Assembly: GCF_029873635.1 (NCBI RefSeq)
Contig: NC_080423.1
Location: 104,637,773 to 104,701,772 of the forward strand
DNA length: 64,000 nucleotides
Direction: 5' to 3'
DNA from: Malania oleifera
Lineage: Eukaryota > Streptophyta > Magnoliopsida > Santalales > Ximeniaceae
A model generated the notes under the pieces. It searched no databases. It was not told the origin of the DNA and saw nothing but the letters and a program-made list of their open reading frames with translations. A program made the position numbers and the translations under genes. The stretch's first letter is position 1, and each line of letters opens with the position of its first letter. Shown here in pieces: positions 10,819 to 23,380 of the stretch.

Positions 10819-10830
10819 ACTCTTATACCA
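10819..10830 (-). other. Primer binding site (initiator tRNA-Met type)
   Basis: On the minus strand this reads TGGTATAAGAGT, close to the plant consensus TGGTATCAGAGC complementary to initiator tRNA-Met. It lies three bases from the 5' LTR boundary at 10834. Confidence 0.75.
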
Positions 10831-10833
10831 ATT

Positions 10834-11348
10834 TGTTGTGATATGGATGAGATAAATATGAAGCACAGCGGAATAAATACATGGTTCGACCGGATTTACG
10901 TGGTTCGACAAAGCCTATATCCATAGAAACAATGACACACAAATTTCACTATGAAAATCTCAAAGTACACAATACACTACTCAAATAATCATTCTCTCTA
11001 TCAATATATGCCTAGAATGACATATATAATAGTCCCTCGGAGGTTTCCCTCCGAATACCTAACCACCCAATGTTCAAATTCAAAATTCAGAAAAACTGCT
11101 CGCAGCCTAGGCTCATTCGTCAACGAGTACAGGGGATTCGTTGATGATCCATAGAAGACCACTTGTCAAAGAAAATAGGGCATTCATTGACGAGTCCAGA
11201 AATCTGAGATTTTCCTACTCTCGGGATCTACTTGTTGATGAGCATAGGGCACTTGTCGATGAGTCCCTGCTGTGTTGTCTTTTTATGTTTTTCTTCTTCC
11301 TTCTTTGTTTAAAAAAACCAAAGTATAAGAATCACACCTCAAACAACA
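10834..11348 (-). repeat. 5' LTR of the Copia element
   Basis: A 515-bp LTR with termini (minus strand) TGTTGTTTGAGG and ATCACAACA. Its U3 half has six dyads related to TCGTCGACGA at 11117, 11138, 11163, 11184, 11232 and 11253, with centre spacing 21, 25, 21, 48 and 21 bp. A TACGTGGTTCGA block near 10890-10910 is common in this LTR group. The partner LTR is 2246-2552. Confidence 0.85.
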
Positions 11349-12791
11349 AAATTGTTGTTATAAAAATATCTTAACATTTGAAAATATAACTAAATATGTT
11401 GTAATATTTTTAAATTTCATTTTAAAATTTTTTATTTTTATTTTTACATTTTTAGCAATACAAAGCATGGGGCTGCAAACCCGACCCACTCCATGGCAAC
11501 CATCGACACACCACCATCAACCCTGGCATTTAAATTAGTCCCTTCAGTTCGTAGACATTGGGCCGGCCCATTGAAAATGGGCTTACGCACAGATGCTATT
11601 AAACCAAAATTTTCATAAATGGTCAACAAACTTTATTTGTAATTTGAAATTAGTCATTTAAATAGTGTTTACTGTTTCAGAGCATAGTTACAAGATTAGA
11701 ATTTAAATTTATGTACATTGATATTATGGTGGAAGTATGAATTTAAAAACTTTAGATTTAGACTTGGATATATTTGGATAAATTTTAATATAATTTTAAA
11801 TTGTATCTCATCCAAATCCAATACAAATTCAAATCCCCGACTTCTTCAAACATGGAATTAAAAAATTATATAATTTTATATTATATTTATCTAAATCTAC
11901 AAAAATGAAAATTTATGGTCTCAGTTTCATACTTCCAAATTTAGTTAGTACCTCACACAGTAACTCACTCATTCTTCTTGACGCACTATGTGATCTATGT
12001 TGCAAGTGCCCAAATCATCTAACTCGTTCCTTCCTTATCTTATCTTCTATATGAATTACACCTAACAACATTCGAGTAATGAATAAACTATGAAAAAAAT
12101 AATCAAAGAAGTGCAAGCTTTAATACATATATTTTTTTTTACAGTGCATGCTTAATTATGGTGTGATTTTGATTATTAAAATATATATTGTATCATCGAG
12201 TAGTGTTATGTGTAGGTCCATGATGACACGGGTTCATGTGACAGGATATCAATGATTCATGTTGATACATGTATTGATATCATGCCACATGAACTTAAAT
12301 CATTGCGAACCTACGACCTTCAACATTGTTCTACATCATTAGTCAATTTTAAATTTCACATTTATATAAAAAAAAAATGATTTTACATTTATCACACATT
12401 CACATGTTCTCCTGCTTAGTTATGAAGATTGACATTATATTATTTATGTAGCAATCACCAAAACTCATTTTACCTGCATTGTACAAATTAATTATTTTTA
12501 AAGATTATAACAACAAAACCCTCACATGTGAGAGTGCCTTTTTGTTTTTATTGCGCCTAATTTTTTTTTCTTTTTTTCTTTTTTGTCTTGTTCACAGATT
12601 GCATGTGAGATGTTACAAGCAAATGTGCTTGTGTAAATATGTTCATATTAGCAATATTTTATATTAGTTATGTTTATAAATTATGTGTGAATAAAATTTG
12701 TTCAATAGTAGGATTTGAAGGTCATATATATTAAATGTTAAATAATTTACTTAATTAAAGTAAAATTTGAACAATAATCATGATGTTGAAA

Positions 12792-12838
<47 letters not shown>

Positions 12839-13315
12839 GTTGGGAATAGTAATATATTTTATTATTTAATAATATTAACTATTAGTTTGTGTTTTGATAT
12901 GTGAATTCTGCGATAAGTTGTTGTTAATTTTATTTTGATAAATGGAATTACAATATATGTAAAATTTTAGACAAGTGTGCAAAGATCCTAAAAAATTATT
13001 GATTTCAAGGACCCTAAAAAATTATTGTTTAAAAAATTTTCTATTTCGGGTGTATTCTTCAGAAATAGAAGTTAAGGTTGCTTTTACTCCATTTTTAAGC
13101 ATATAGCTCATATTTTAATTTACAATTGTTTAAATTTGGTAAAAAATTGCATCAAGCTTTGTTGATTTAAATTACAATTTTATTCAAATTTTCATTCATG
13201 TCAAATTTTATACTTCCAAATGCAAAATTAATGTATTTTTTATTTTTTTATTATTTTTTTTAAAAAAGAAGAATGGGTGAGTTCATGAGATGTGATTAAA
13301 GGTGAGAGTATAATT
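11349..13315. other. AT-rich intergenic DNA, no gene seen
   Basis: No conserved coding sequence, RNA gene or clear transposon ends. It has homopolymer A/T runs, an (AT)n microsatellite at about 12797-12837 and scattered short ORFs with low-complexity translations. The stretch 12180-12330 has local repeats of CATGTTGATACATG-like words. Confidence 0.6.
12797..12837. repeat. (AT)n microsatellite
   Basis: About twenty uninterrupted TA dinucleotides. Confidence 0.95.
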
Positions 13316-13680
13316 CATTGAAAACCGAATTAACCGAGTAAATTCGGTTGGTTTAGTTTGGTTAAAAATTTATTCGGTTCGGCTTGGTTGAATTTTGGTT
13401 TTTAGTTGTCGATTCAGTTTTTGGGTTCAGTTGATTCAGTTAATCGAATATTATAAATTAATAATAAATAATTATATATATTATATATTTTACATATTTT
13501 TATATTATATATATACATATATATATTAAAAATTTATATTTTATATGTATTAAAATATTAAATCAGTTAAAATAGATTGACCGATTTAACCAACTAAAAT
13601 TCCATTCAATCTTAGTACAATTAAAATAAAATTTTGATTTGATTAATGAAAATTTTAAATTAATTGATTAACCGAATGTT
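13316..13680. repeat. MITE-like palindromic repeat with AACCGAATTAACCGA arms
   Basis: The left arm (13316-13450) begins GAAAACCGAATTAACCGAG and is rich in GGTT(C/T)GGTT words. The right arm (13555-13680) carries the inverse, ending in TTGATTAACCGAATG. The centre is pure A/T with many TATATA words. This is the layout of small non-autonomous palindromic repeats common in dicot genomes. The arms are diverged and I could not fix termini or a target duplication. Confidence 0.5.
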
Positions 13681-16600
13681 GACGGATACATGTGACATGA
13701 AAAAAGGAGAAGGTGGACTAAAAGGTGATCGTGAATTGATAAATAAATGAGTGGGGGATAGGGGGGACACGTGGGCAGTCTGAGGCTCGAGGGAAATGTC
13801 CTAAACTTGCTTCCCCTCTATTTCTCTAATGTGGGGACTTCTCCTCAATGAGTAGTCAATATTCATGCCCCCTCCAAATCCTTCCAACTCAAGTTATCTT
13901 CCTGCTCACTCATAATCATTCTTCCATATGTGCATGCCTTCCTTACCCATTATGGAGAGAGAGAGAGAAAGATTGTTGACTAATGAATTAAAAGAGTGTA
14001 TCATAGAATTCTCTTTCAAGCATATTTACACTTTTGGTTCCTACATCTCAAGTCGACCTCTGCTAATAGGGTACATAAGATACATATTCTTGAAATAAGA
14101 TACTAGTACTTTTTTTGTACGGTACACTTTTTTTGCTTATTTGCTTAAGAAAAAAATAAATAAATAAACAGGTGTGTACCATGCCCACCTATAAAAGTAT
14201 GCATCATAAGACTCGACTTAAGTGGTAAGAGCGACTTATGACTGTTGTATTCTCATGATCACATGTTTGATTTTTCCTTAAGAGTTTATTCCGATAAATT
14301 ATCAAGGGTGTGTCAATAGAAGGGCAACTTTAATTTCTCCGACTTTGGTGCCGCGCCATAATATCCAAAGTAGTGCAATAGTGGCACCTGTATTAAAGTA
14401 TGTATTAAATCAAAATTTTTCACAAAAAATATAAATAAAGGATGCAACTGATTTTGTCTTCTCTCCCATTCTTGATCTCATGCAAAGTCTTGAAATTGAA
14501 ATTATATGAATTATAAAATATACAATATAAAATTATATTGAAATTTGTTAAATCCTACCTAGTGTCTAATTTAAGATTTGAATTTCATACTTAAGAACAT
14601 TGTTAGGTTATCACTCATCGGTTGTGGAAGGAGCTGGTAATCAGTTATTAAGTGTAAGGAAAAGTCTTATCCTTTAAGCTAGCTTTTAGGGTTAAGAAGA
14701 CTCTAAACCACCTAACACTTTTGTAATGTGAAAAAAGTTTCTTATAAAAATACAAAATAAGGCTATATACCGAGCACCTATTATGATCCAACCCTTTCTT
14801 GTATAAGTGAAAGTTTTGTGTAGCAGACCATATACATAGCACTAGTTTTTAACTATGAACATTAGCTAGGCCCATGCATCTAATGGATTCATAATTTAGA
14901 ACGCTTGCTAGTCTATGTTAAATTCACAGGCACAAGTCAACCTAAAACATTTTATTAACACGATAATGGTAACTTGTAATTTTTTAACTCTATTGATAAA
15001 ATACCTAGTAGTAGATTTTTTACGAATGAAATCTATCTCATTATTAATACTATTTAATTATGGAGGCTAGCTAGCGGGCTAGCTGGCCGGCCCCATGTAT
15101 CTTAAATATTTAAATGTTTGTCACTCTATCATTAAATTCATAACCACGAGTCAACTTAAAATGTTTTATTGACAAGAAATACAATGGACGTTACAAAAGA
15201 TACCATATTAGCATCTTATATTTATTTCTCAGGTACTAAAATGACAATTTTACCCTTTAATCGTTGTATTTATAAATAAAAAATAAAAAAAATAAATTCA
15301 TCATTTTTGGTGAAAAAATAAATAATGCCATTGCCATTTAATATGTAAAAAATAAATATAAAATGCTATTTATAATTTTTAAACTACAAAAAACATGATA
15401 AAAACAAATATTCCATATTAAGCAAATGGTCCTCATGTAAATATATATTTTTTCTGTTTGGCGATGTTGGAAGGTTTGTGAGTTCAATAAATGGTGAATC
15501 TGTCGTTTAATGGCAATAAAATAAATGAGCTTGTCCTTTTATGGCAGCAAAAGCAGTGAGTGCCGTTGGCCCAAAACCTAAAACACTAGGGCTGCTAGTG
15601 TCCCGGCCGGCGACCCTGTGGCGTTGTGGGCTCGTGACACGTGTCCAACGCTTGGCCCTAATACAGATGCCCTCAATTTTAAGAATAGAGTGGTATTTAA
15701 ATTTTGAAATTTTTTTATTTAATTATTAAAAGTTTTTTATTTCATGAATAATAAATGAATACTATTATACTATAAAGTAAATGAATTGTAATAAATAATT
15801 GATGGAGTAAGATTAAAATATTGTCTTGCTTTTTTGTAAAATTAAACCAATTGACCCAATAACTTTTATTAAAAATTATTCAAAATTTACTAATTTTCTA
15901 AATTAATCATAATCGTAGTAAAGGATAAAAAAATAAAAGAAATATATTAATTTTGTACTTCATTTTTAAAAAAAGGGAAAAAATCTTACGAGATCAACTC
16001 TTACAAATTTTGTATTTTAAATATATAGCCAAACAATCCACTTTTGGATGTAGGAAAAAAAAAATTACTTTTTTAAGCATATCAGCCTTTGATATTTGAA
16101 ATTTAGCTAACCAAATCAAGTTCGGATTTTTACCTACCCAATCTAAAAAATAAATAATTTAACTCTTTTGAAAGTGGGCAAGATTCAAACCCTAGCTACT
16201 TATTTTTTGTCTTTATAAAAAAAATAATTTTATTTACAATTTTTTGTATTCACTTTATTTTACATGCTGATGTAACACAGTTACATTTGTTTTTTAAATC
16301 TTTTGACTTCCGATAAAGTATCATATTATGTCGATTTTTGCTTCAAAATATAAATTCATGAAAAATTTTATTTAGTGGAATGATTTTGTGTCTATTTTCC
16401 ATAAATTTTAACAATTGTGAATTATGTTTACATTTCATTCGAAATTATTTAGTGCAAAAGACATTCATCTCTCTTGAAATTTGATAAAAAAAAAATAGGA
16501 ATCTCTTTTAAGATTTCAAAATCACAACAAATTTTTTGTAATATTTCATAAGTATCACATACATCTTCTAAAGTTTGTCAAAAAAACACATATTTACCTT

Positions 16601-18231
16601 TAAAAACTTGCCTTTTTACAAAATATAAAAGAAAATTTGTCTCTTTTTGAAAAACTTTATGAGGAGATTCTTGAAAATTTTAAAATCTTAGTAGAGGTAG
16701 TCGATTCTTTTTTTTTCTTTTTTTTACCAAATTTCAAAAGAGATCAATATTTTTTGCAGTTATTTTTAAACTTCGTTTTGATATTATTATTTCATACATG
16801 AAGATTTTTTTCGATGAAAAGGGTTATTAAATGAAGAAAAAAATTTATCCACATTTATTGCATTGAGGGATGGAACTACAAATCCAAGTAGAACCTAGAA
16901 TAGAATATCTCAATATTGAAAAAGGCAAAATTAAACTTTTGTATTTAAAATATTTTTTAAAAAATAAGAGTTCTAATTGTGTGTTTTCAAAAGTTGGGGG
17001 GGCGGGGTTCATTCATTTTTCTCACCCATCATTATTGTTACTAATTGGTAAAAAAGAATTAAAAAACACTTGCTTTTATTTAATAAATAGCTGTAATGAG
17101 TGTCTTACACCCTTTTTGGTTATTAAATTTAAAAGAAAATTTACTAAAATGAAAGAATCATAAAATCTTTTATAATACATAATACATATCAAAGTATATT
17201 TTATAATTAAACTAATAATTTTTCTATCTAATTAAAAGCGATAGACATCTAGGGAGTTTATTAAAAAAATAAATAAAAGGATAGGAATTAAGATGAGTGT
17301 TATGATTTAAGATAAATTTTTGGAGTTAAAAGATAATTTACAATTTTTCACCCGACTTTGTGCAAAATGTTTTTGTCTTGATAGACTTATAATTCATTCT
17401 GAATTTGTTGTGCATATTAACAGACATGCATACATGTGTCTGAGTGCGCATATATTTTTAATTATATTAAATTAAGATTAATTATTATCCTTACAATATA
17501 TTTTAAAGAATATGTTGTGTGCTTTTTATGCTTTGGAGGAGGGGTTCGAGTCCAAGATGAGATTGAGGTTGAGATGAAAATACCCATTTATCTTGAGACA
17601 AATTAAAGATACGAGACACGAAGTGTGTATTGTGAATTTCGATATAATCTTCATTACTTATAAATTTATTATTCTTAAGTTTCTATTTATCGGGGTTATG
17701 AATAAAGTTATATGTATATGAAATAAAATTAGATAAAATTTTGAAATGAATCCTACTCAACATGAAATATGTGCGTGTAATAAAATTCGAACTTGGGTAG
17801 TAGAAATTTTTTATAAAATTTAGAAATTAAAAGATTAAAAATTAAGTTACATGTCATGCATTGCTCATGGATCATCCAATGATTTAGTAGTGCAAGCAAT
17901 AATTTATAAAATAGGAGGTTAATAGATTTTCTAAGAAAAAAATATTACGTATTACATTTAAATATGTAACCTTGATGTTCCTCTATCTACACATATAAAC
18001 TTTCTTTAAAATGTGTACTATGAGGATTATATGCTAAAATCCTGTACAACAAGAGATTAGAGTTGAAAATTAATCTAGTAATATGATACCGAGGAGTATT
18101 GGTATGTCTTCCAAGGGTATAAGTGTAATTTCACCAAAAAATTGTAAGCTACGCAAGGTAACAATAAGACTGCATCCAAAAGTTCCCACAAAATAATAAA
18201 TAATAAAATTAATTTTCTCTATCTTGAAAAA
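13681..18231. other. Intergenic DNA upstream of the host gene
   Basis: AT-rich with no supported gene. Visible items are a GA microsatellite near 13953, a possible tRNA-derived SINE at 14206-14400, and a diverged repeat of one segment (around 14905-14960 and 15118-15170, both with ACGAGTCAAC/CAAGTCAACCTAAAA-like words and a TTTTATT-ACA tail). Open frames at 15541-15729 and 16870-17163 show no family motif. Confidence 0.55.
14206..14400 (+). mobile_element. Possible tRNA-derived SINE
   Basis: A box A-like TTAAGTGGTAAGAG near 14217 is followed about 45 bp later by a box B-like TGTTTGATTTTTCC near 14266, the spacing of an internal pol III promoter. A non-tRNA body follows. There is no clear A-tail or target duplication, so this is tentative. 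Confidence 0.35.
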
Positions 18232-18342
18232 ATTCAGAGAGAGAAAGAAGGAGAGAGAAACACGCGGTCATGCCTCCCCACTGTCTCTTCCTCACTGAGC
18301 TGAACACCAAAAACAAAAAGGTCGGAGGCAAGCAGGCCGCAA

Positions 18343-18344
<2 letters not shown>

Positions 18345-18385
<41 letters not shown>

Positions 18386-18461
18386 CGCTTAGAGAGAGAA
18401 ACTAGAGGGAGAAACGCTGTTGAATTGTTTTGAAAAGAAAGAAAGAGGTCCTGCTTGAGTT

Positions 18462-18491
<30 letters not shown>
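18345..18491 (+). promoter_or_regulatory. 5' leader with CT and GA tracts abutting the start codon
   Basis: A CT microsatellite at about 18345-18381 and a GA microsatellite at about 18463-18491 lie in the presumed 5' UTR. The GA run ends directly at the ATG (18492). Such tracts are known binding sites of plant BPC/GAGA-type factors; a regulatory role here is inference. The two tracts are complementary and could pair in the transcript. No convincing TATA box was found upstream. Confidence 0.5.
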
Positions 18492-18495
<4 letters not shown>

Positions 18496-21400
18496 GTGGG
18501 GTGACTTCATCCATGGCGGCCAAGTTCGCCTTCTTCCCACCCAATCCGCCATCCTACAAGCTGCTCACAGACCACGCAACTGGTCTCCTGCTCCTGGACC
18601 CTTTCCCCCACCGTGAAAACGTCGACGTTCTGAAGCTGCCCACTCGCCGGGGCTCCGAGATCGTCGCAATCTACGTTCGCTACCCCATGGCCACCACCAC
18701 TCTTCTCTACTCTCACGGTAATGCCGCAGATATAGGTCAGATGTACGAGCTGTTCATCGAATTGAGCATACACTTGCGAGTTAATCTGATGGGGTACTGC
18801 TCTGTTTTACCATCGCCCTTCTCTTCAATTTCAAAAATCTTGATGGTTGTTTGGTTATTTTTATGGAATTCTGGTTAATTCGATGCATACCCATGTCTAA
18901 ATTGTTGGTAGTTTTGTTGTTCTTTCTCCAAAATATAAGTCTCTCTTTCATACGAGTTGTTGAGACCCTTGGAGGGGTTGGCTGAAAACTGAAAACTGAG
19001 ATTTTAGCTGTGTTGAATGGTCGTTTAGAGATTTCACAATGAAAGGGGAATGAACACTATACATTCCCTAGCCTGGCCTGAAGTTCTTGATTTGTATGTT
19101 GAAGTTGTGAAATTAAATTAACAAGGTATTTTCTTCCATTTTTAGATCTGTTCTTTTCACTTCTTTTTAAAGTGTGGGACAGAACTGTTTGCCCCAGTAC
19201 GGTGCTTAATTAAATTTGATTGAGTAATGATTCTCTGTTGGTGGAAGATGGTGGTTGTCATGTGTTTGTTCGACCCACTTGGGTATTTACTGCTTAATCA
19301 ATTGATAAGCAGCGTAATTGGATGATTAAGAGCGATTCAGGTCTCTTAAGACTGGCGTTTTTGCTCTTTACAGTTTCTGGATTTGGAATTATTGGGCAAC
19401 TGTAGCTTTTATGGTTTTCTTGATGTATAGGAAGAAGAAGAAGATGAGTGTAACCGTACAGAATTGAGAACAGAGATATGAGAATATTAGGAAGCTTGCC
19501 ACAAAAAAGAAATGCAAATGATCCTTATCTAAGTTATCTTCTTCCAGGGGAAGGACAAATAGAACTTGTGTCAAAAATTTGAGAAAAAAATGACATGGAC
19601 AAGATGTTATAGAGGCTGGGAATGTGACAGATTGGTGAGAAAGGGTTTTTGGTCCCCCAGGCCCTAGTAGTTGTTATAAGGCTATTGTGATTCATCTTGT
19701 AAAAAAAATAGTTATTTGAATTAAAAGATTTGTCGATCTGTAATTTTTTGTTTCTATAGTTAGAGTATTTTCATTTGAACCATCCATTGGTAAATAGATT
19801 AATTATGGGATTTAGAATAGTAATCCAGCTAAAGATATCTTTGCTTTGGTATTATGCTTTAGTTTGGCCTTTGAAAAATAATTTTAGATCATATAGGGGC
19901 TGCTTTTTCAAAATGAATCAGATCTTTGGTGGCCACGAATGTTTTAGGCTTAGAAATTGAATGAAAGTGTGGTTAGTACCTTTTTTTTATTGATGGTTGC
20001 ATACTGGAGTTGCTTTTAGTTTTGATACCCAAGTAGGAAAGTTTGGATGTGCTTTGATGCCCGGAACTTGAACGAAAAAAGCGCCCCAGAGACAACTGTC
20101 CTCTAGATGTTCAAATCTTGGATTAATTTTGTTCCATTGATTAACTAAGATACTTTTTATATGCAGAATTTATCCGTGCCCCTGAGATGTGGATATACTG
20201 TTCATACAAAACTGTACTTCAAAATTTCTGTCATCTCTACCGTTATTAGCAGTTCTTTATTTATTTATTTATTTATTTTTATCATTGAAGGGAAATTTAT
20301 ATAAGCAAGGCATCAAGGGCATGCCATTCCGTGGTACAAAACATCAACCACTCTGCAGAGTGTTGCAAACATCAAGGCTTACATTAAGATCATTAGCAAT
20401 TTGCCCACTAATCCAGCTGGAAACAACAGCAATCCACTGCTCTTTGCAAATCTGGAGCAGAGTAGCTGTATCTTTGAAGCCTGCTCTTTCTTTTTTATTT
20501 TCCTAAATTGTGTTTGGTTTTATATGGTAAAGATATTTTTCGTGTCAGGAAATAATTTCAGCTGACACATAGTGTCATCATATTTATTTTAATAGAAGCT
20601 TATAGTTTTTATGGGAGTGACAATGTCATTTATACTGTTAGTTTGTGAGATGACTATCAGTTCTTATGCTGATGCCAAATGTATTGTGTTCCGGTTGGTC
20701 ACTTTAGGCCAAAAAGGATGATTTGTTATCTCAGGAAACAATTTTCCGTACATGTGCTCACATGCATAAATTAGTATTTATATCTGTCTATGCAGTAAAA
20801 CATCAGATTTGAAAATTTCTCAAAACACTTTTCCTGAATTCTTGCAGATATGATTATTCTGGATATGGGCAATCATCTGGAAAGGTAAAAACAGAACTTT
20901 TTGTGGCACAAGTATCCTTTAGTATTTTTAAATACTACTTCTCATAGTTGTAGTACCTGAAAACACCTTCTGAAGTGCAATGTGTACACTTTGCAGCCAA
21001 GTGAGCACAATACTTATGCAGACATTGAAGCTGCATATAAGTGTCTTGAAGAGAGCTATGGCTCCAAGCAGGAGGATATCATCCTTTATGGCCAATCTGT
21101 TGGAAGTGGCCCCACTTTGGATCTTGCAGCTCGGTTGCCTCGACTAAGAGCTGTTGTTCTGCATAGTTCTATACTTTCAGGCTTAAGGGTTATGTATCCT
21201 GTGAAACGCACATATTGGTTTGACATCTATAAGGTCACATACTTGTTTCTTAATCTATTTGATTCTTAGCATTTCCAAAAAGGCATTTCAAGCACATTTT
21301 TCTTTGTCTGAAAAATAATTTTTGACTGATGCTGTGCAGAATATTGACAAAATCCCATTGGTCAAGTGTCCTGTACTGGTAATTCATGTAAGTATCTACC

Positions 21401-23380
21401 ATCACATTCTAACAATTTTGATATTGACAGCTGCATAAAGCATCCCAAATAAAAGAATGAGCAGAAAAAGTGTGATATCTACTGAGTCTTAGCAAGCATA
21501 GAAGCCTAGTTCTCATTTTTTCAAGCAAAAGTCACTTTACAAGAACTACTTACAAGGGTATATCTATGTAATCAGTAAGATGAGTCAGGAGAGGCAGGGA
21601 GGGGAGTCTTCTCCTCCATTGGAAGCTCAAAGAATGAGAGAACTTTAACATGGTGGTAAAAGTGACTTCTATCCTAATAGCAATATACAGTTTTGTATCA
21701 GATCAAGAATTGCAAATAGACCCAATATAAATAAGTTTTGCCAAATGAAATTATGTTCATAGACATTATAAATTATGGTGTTTTCAGGTCTCATTGTGTG
21801 TCCAGATCTTCTTGTAGACATACATTTTGTGTAATATTAGTTCTTTAATTTTTGTGAAGATCTTAGCATTATGGCAAGGGCTTGAATCGATTGCTTGTTT
21901 CCCCTGCTGCCCTGCATGTGTTTGAAGAGTTCCTGTTTTGTGCTAAATTTATGTTAGCAATTTTGTGCATCATTTATGAGTGTTAAAGTTTAAGTGCGAC
22001 TGAAAAAATTGGTTAGTATGTGTATGTACATGTGCATATGACAGTGTAAATCTGAAAACTGCTTTCTCACTCCATTCCTCTCTCTCTCTCCCCCCCCCCC
22101 CCCCCCCGCGGCGCGGGGGGGCCCTTTATGTGGATACATCTTTTGTTTTTTTTTATTTTGTCACTGCTATAGGATCTAGAATACACATTAAGGCAGAATT
22201 TACCTGTTGGTGACACTTATGCAAGGTCACTGCACAGGAACACTCACCTTTTTTTCTTTTGATTAGAATACCAACACACTCATCCCGACCCACCAAATCG
22301 GCAATCAAAGAGCATTGATTGAAGTAATGAGTAAACAACTGGAGATGAAAGCTGAGTGAGGAAATGACAATTTAGGTTTGAATATATGAAAATTGGGATT
22401 TCCACTCTATTTGCCCACACATTTTGCCTGAAGAAATCTGCACAACATTAAAGGGGCGTCCCCGGGCCATAAAGGCTCCCCGCTTCACGAGGGTAACAGG
22501 AGGGTTGTCACAGTGTACGCAGCCTTACCCCTACTTTAATGTAGAGAGGCTGTTTCCTTGGACTCGTACCCATGACCAATCGGTCACAAAGGAGCAACTT
22601 ACTGTTGATCCATCATTCATGATAATATTTGTGAAAATGTCGTAGGAACTGGAAAAAATACTCATCCTTTGCTACATTTAGACATACAATCTTTTGTCAC
22701 TTTTCATTGAGCAAGACTGCATCTCAGTGAATGAAAACACCTGATGTGTTGCATCCAATGACCCAGTATAAGCAAAATCTACTTCAAACAAAACGGCTTT
22801 GAATTTTCTGCGTACATTTTTTCACTCAAGACTCTACATCTACTCTCTCTTCATTGACTACTATTTCTTTTTTGCTTATTTTGTGTAGGGAACTTCTGAT
22901 GACGTTGTCGACTGCTCTCATGGTAAGCAGCTTTGGGAGCTGTGCCGAGAAAAGTACGAACCCTTGTGGCTTAAAGGGGGGAATCACTGCAACTTGGAAC
23001 TATTTCCGGAATACATTAGGCATCTTAAGAAGTTCATTTCTACAGTTGAAAAACCACCTTCTCAGAGGAGCAGTTCGAGGAGAAGTGTAGACCGGCCTGA
23101 ACATTCTAGGAGGAGTACCGACTGTTTTGAGGCACCAAGGAAAAGCACTGACCGGAGAGAGAAACCACGGCGAAGCACCGATAGGCCTGAGAAACTAAAA
23201 GGTTATGAATTCAAGCCTGCCAATGTTGATAAGCTTGAAAAATTGAGAATACCTTTCGATCACATGGAAAGGCCTCGCAGGAGTGTGGAGTATCACGAGA
23301 AGCCTCGAAGAAGCATAGACCAACAGCTAGAAAGAGCGCGGAAGAGTGTGGATTGGTTGGATAGAATCCGAACTGGGTAA
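18492..23380 (+). CDS. ABHD17-like alpha/beta hydrolase, five exons
   Basis: Serine hydrolase of the alpha/beta fold, like the ABHD17 protein depalmitoylases and their plant homologues. Exons: 18492-18793, 20848-20884, 20997-21233, 21340-21387, 22889-23380 (stop TAA). All introns are GT-AG and the frame is continuous for 371 residues. The N-terminus MGGVTS fits N-myristoylation (Gly2, Ser6). Oxyanion region [10 protein letters not shown] is near residue 75, nucleophile elbow GQSVGSG at Ser147, Asp212 in HGTSDD, His241 in GGNHC: a full triad. Residues 266-367 form a basic tail of seven [RK][RK]S[VTI][DE] units, possible sites for basophilic kinases. The known family role is removing acyl groups from membrane-bound Cys residues; substrate here is unknown. 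It looks intact and is the only clear host gene in the window. Confidence 0.92.
18794..20847 (+). other. Intron 1 of the hydrolase gene
   Basis: 2054 bp, GT donor after ATGGG, acceptor CTTGCAG. The intron is in phase 2 and splits the Gly101 codon. The stretch 20280-20500 is less AT-rich and contains a diverged sequence of unknown origin (possibly a transposon scrap), with no motif I recognise. Confidence 0.85.
22090..22124. repeat. C18-GCGGCGC-G7 tract in intron 4
   Basis: After a CT run come about 18 C, then GCGGCGC, about 7 G and CCC. This is an almost perfect foldback of extreme GC content in an AT-rich intron. Such tracts can be real, forming i-motif or quadruplex structures, or can be read or assembly errors. 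Confidence 0.7.
22445..22608 (-). mobile_element. Au-like SINE in intron 4
   Basis: Minus-strand order: a box A-like region near 22590, box B GGGTACGAGTCC near 22570, then AACAGCCTCTCTACATTAAA, GTAAGGCTGCGTACA, and a GC-rich CGGGGAGCC / GGCCCGGG end. This matches the layout of the plant Au SINE family: tRNA-related head and GCTGCGTACA body. It is transcribed antisense relative to the host gene and probably does not affect coding. Confidence 0.65.

Larger units (their letters stand above)
2246..11348 (-). mobile_element. Degenerate Copia element (Tork/Tnt1-like), nested host
   Basis: Minus-strand Copia retrotransposon in standard order: 5' LTR 10834-11348, PBS, gag, protease, integrase, reverse transcriptase, RNase H, purine tract, 3' LTR 2246-2552 (truncated). 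Two solo Gypsy LTRs interrupt it at 3942-6135 and 6180-8179. Without them and one copy of each target duplication it is about 4.9 kb, normal for this group. Removing both restores one continuous RT frame across 8180/6179 and 6136/3941, which confirms the nesting. The clade call rests on the RNase H end (ILTKSV), the CCAAGGTGGATAT-type purine tract and the integrase style. Premature stops and altered catalytic residues make it inactive. Confidence 0.88.
21388..22888 (+). other. Intron 4 of the hydrolase gene
   Basis: 1501 bp, donor ATGTAAGT, acceptor TTGTGTAG. It holds a C-run/G-run palindrome at about 22090-22124 and a SINE at about 22445-22608. Confidence 0.85.

Noticed and set aside
12479..12667. 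Open frame of 62 codons in the AT-rich intergenic region
   Set aside because: Low-complexity, hydrophobic reading of T-rich DNA; no start context or homology recognised.
17530..17550. GGGGTTCGAGTCC, a box B-like word suggesting a tRNA gene
   Set aside because: No box A at the right distance and no cloverleaf could be built; at most a SINE remnant.
18292..18773. Antisense open frames opposite exon 1 of the hydrolase gene
   Set aside because: Shadow frames of a real exon and of GA/CT tracts.
20189..20506. Open frame of 105 codons in intron 1
   Set aside because: It starts in T-rich DNA and has no recognised domain. Intron boundaries on both sides give a clean ABHD17 frame without it.
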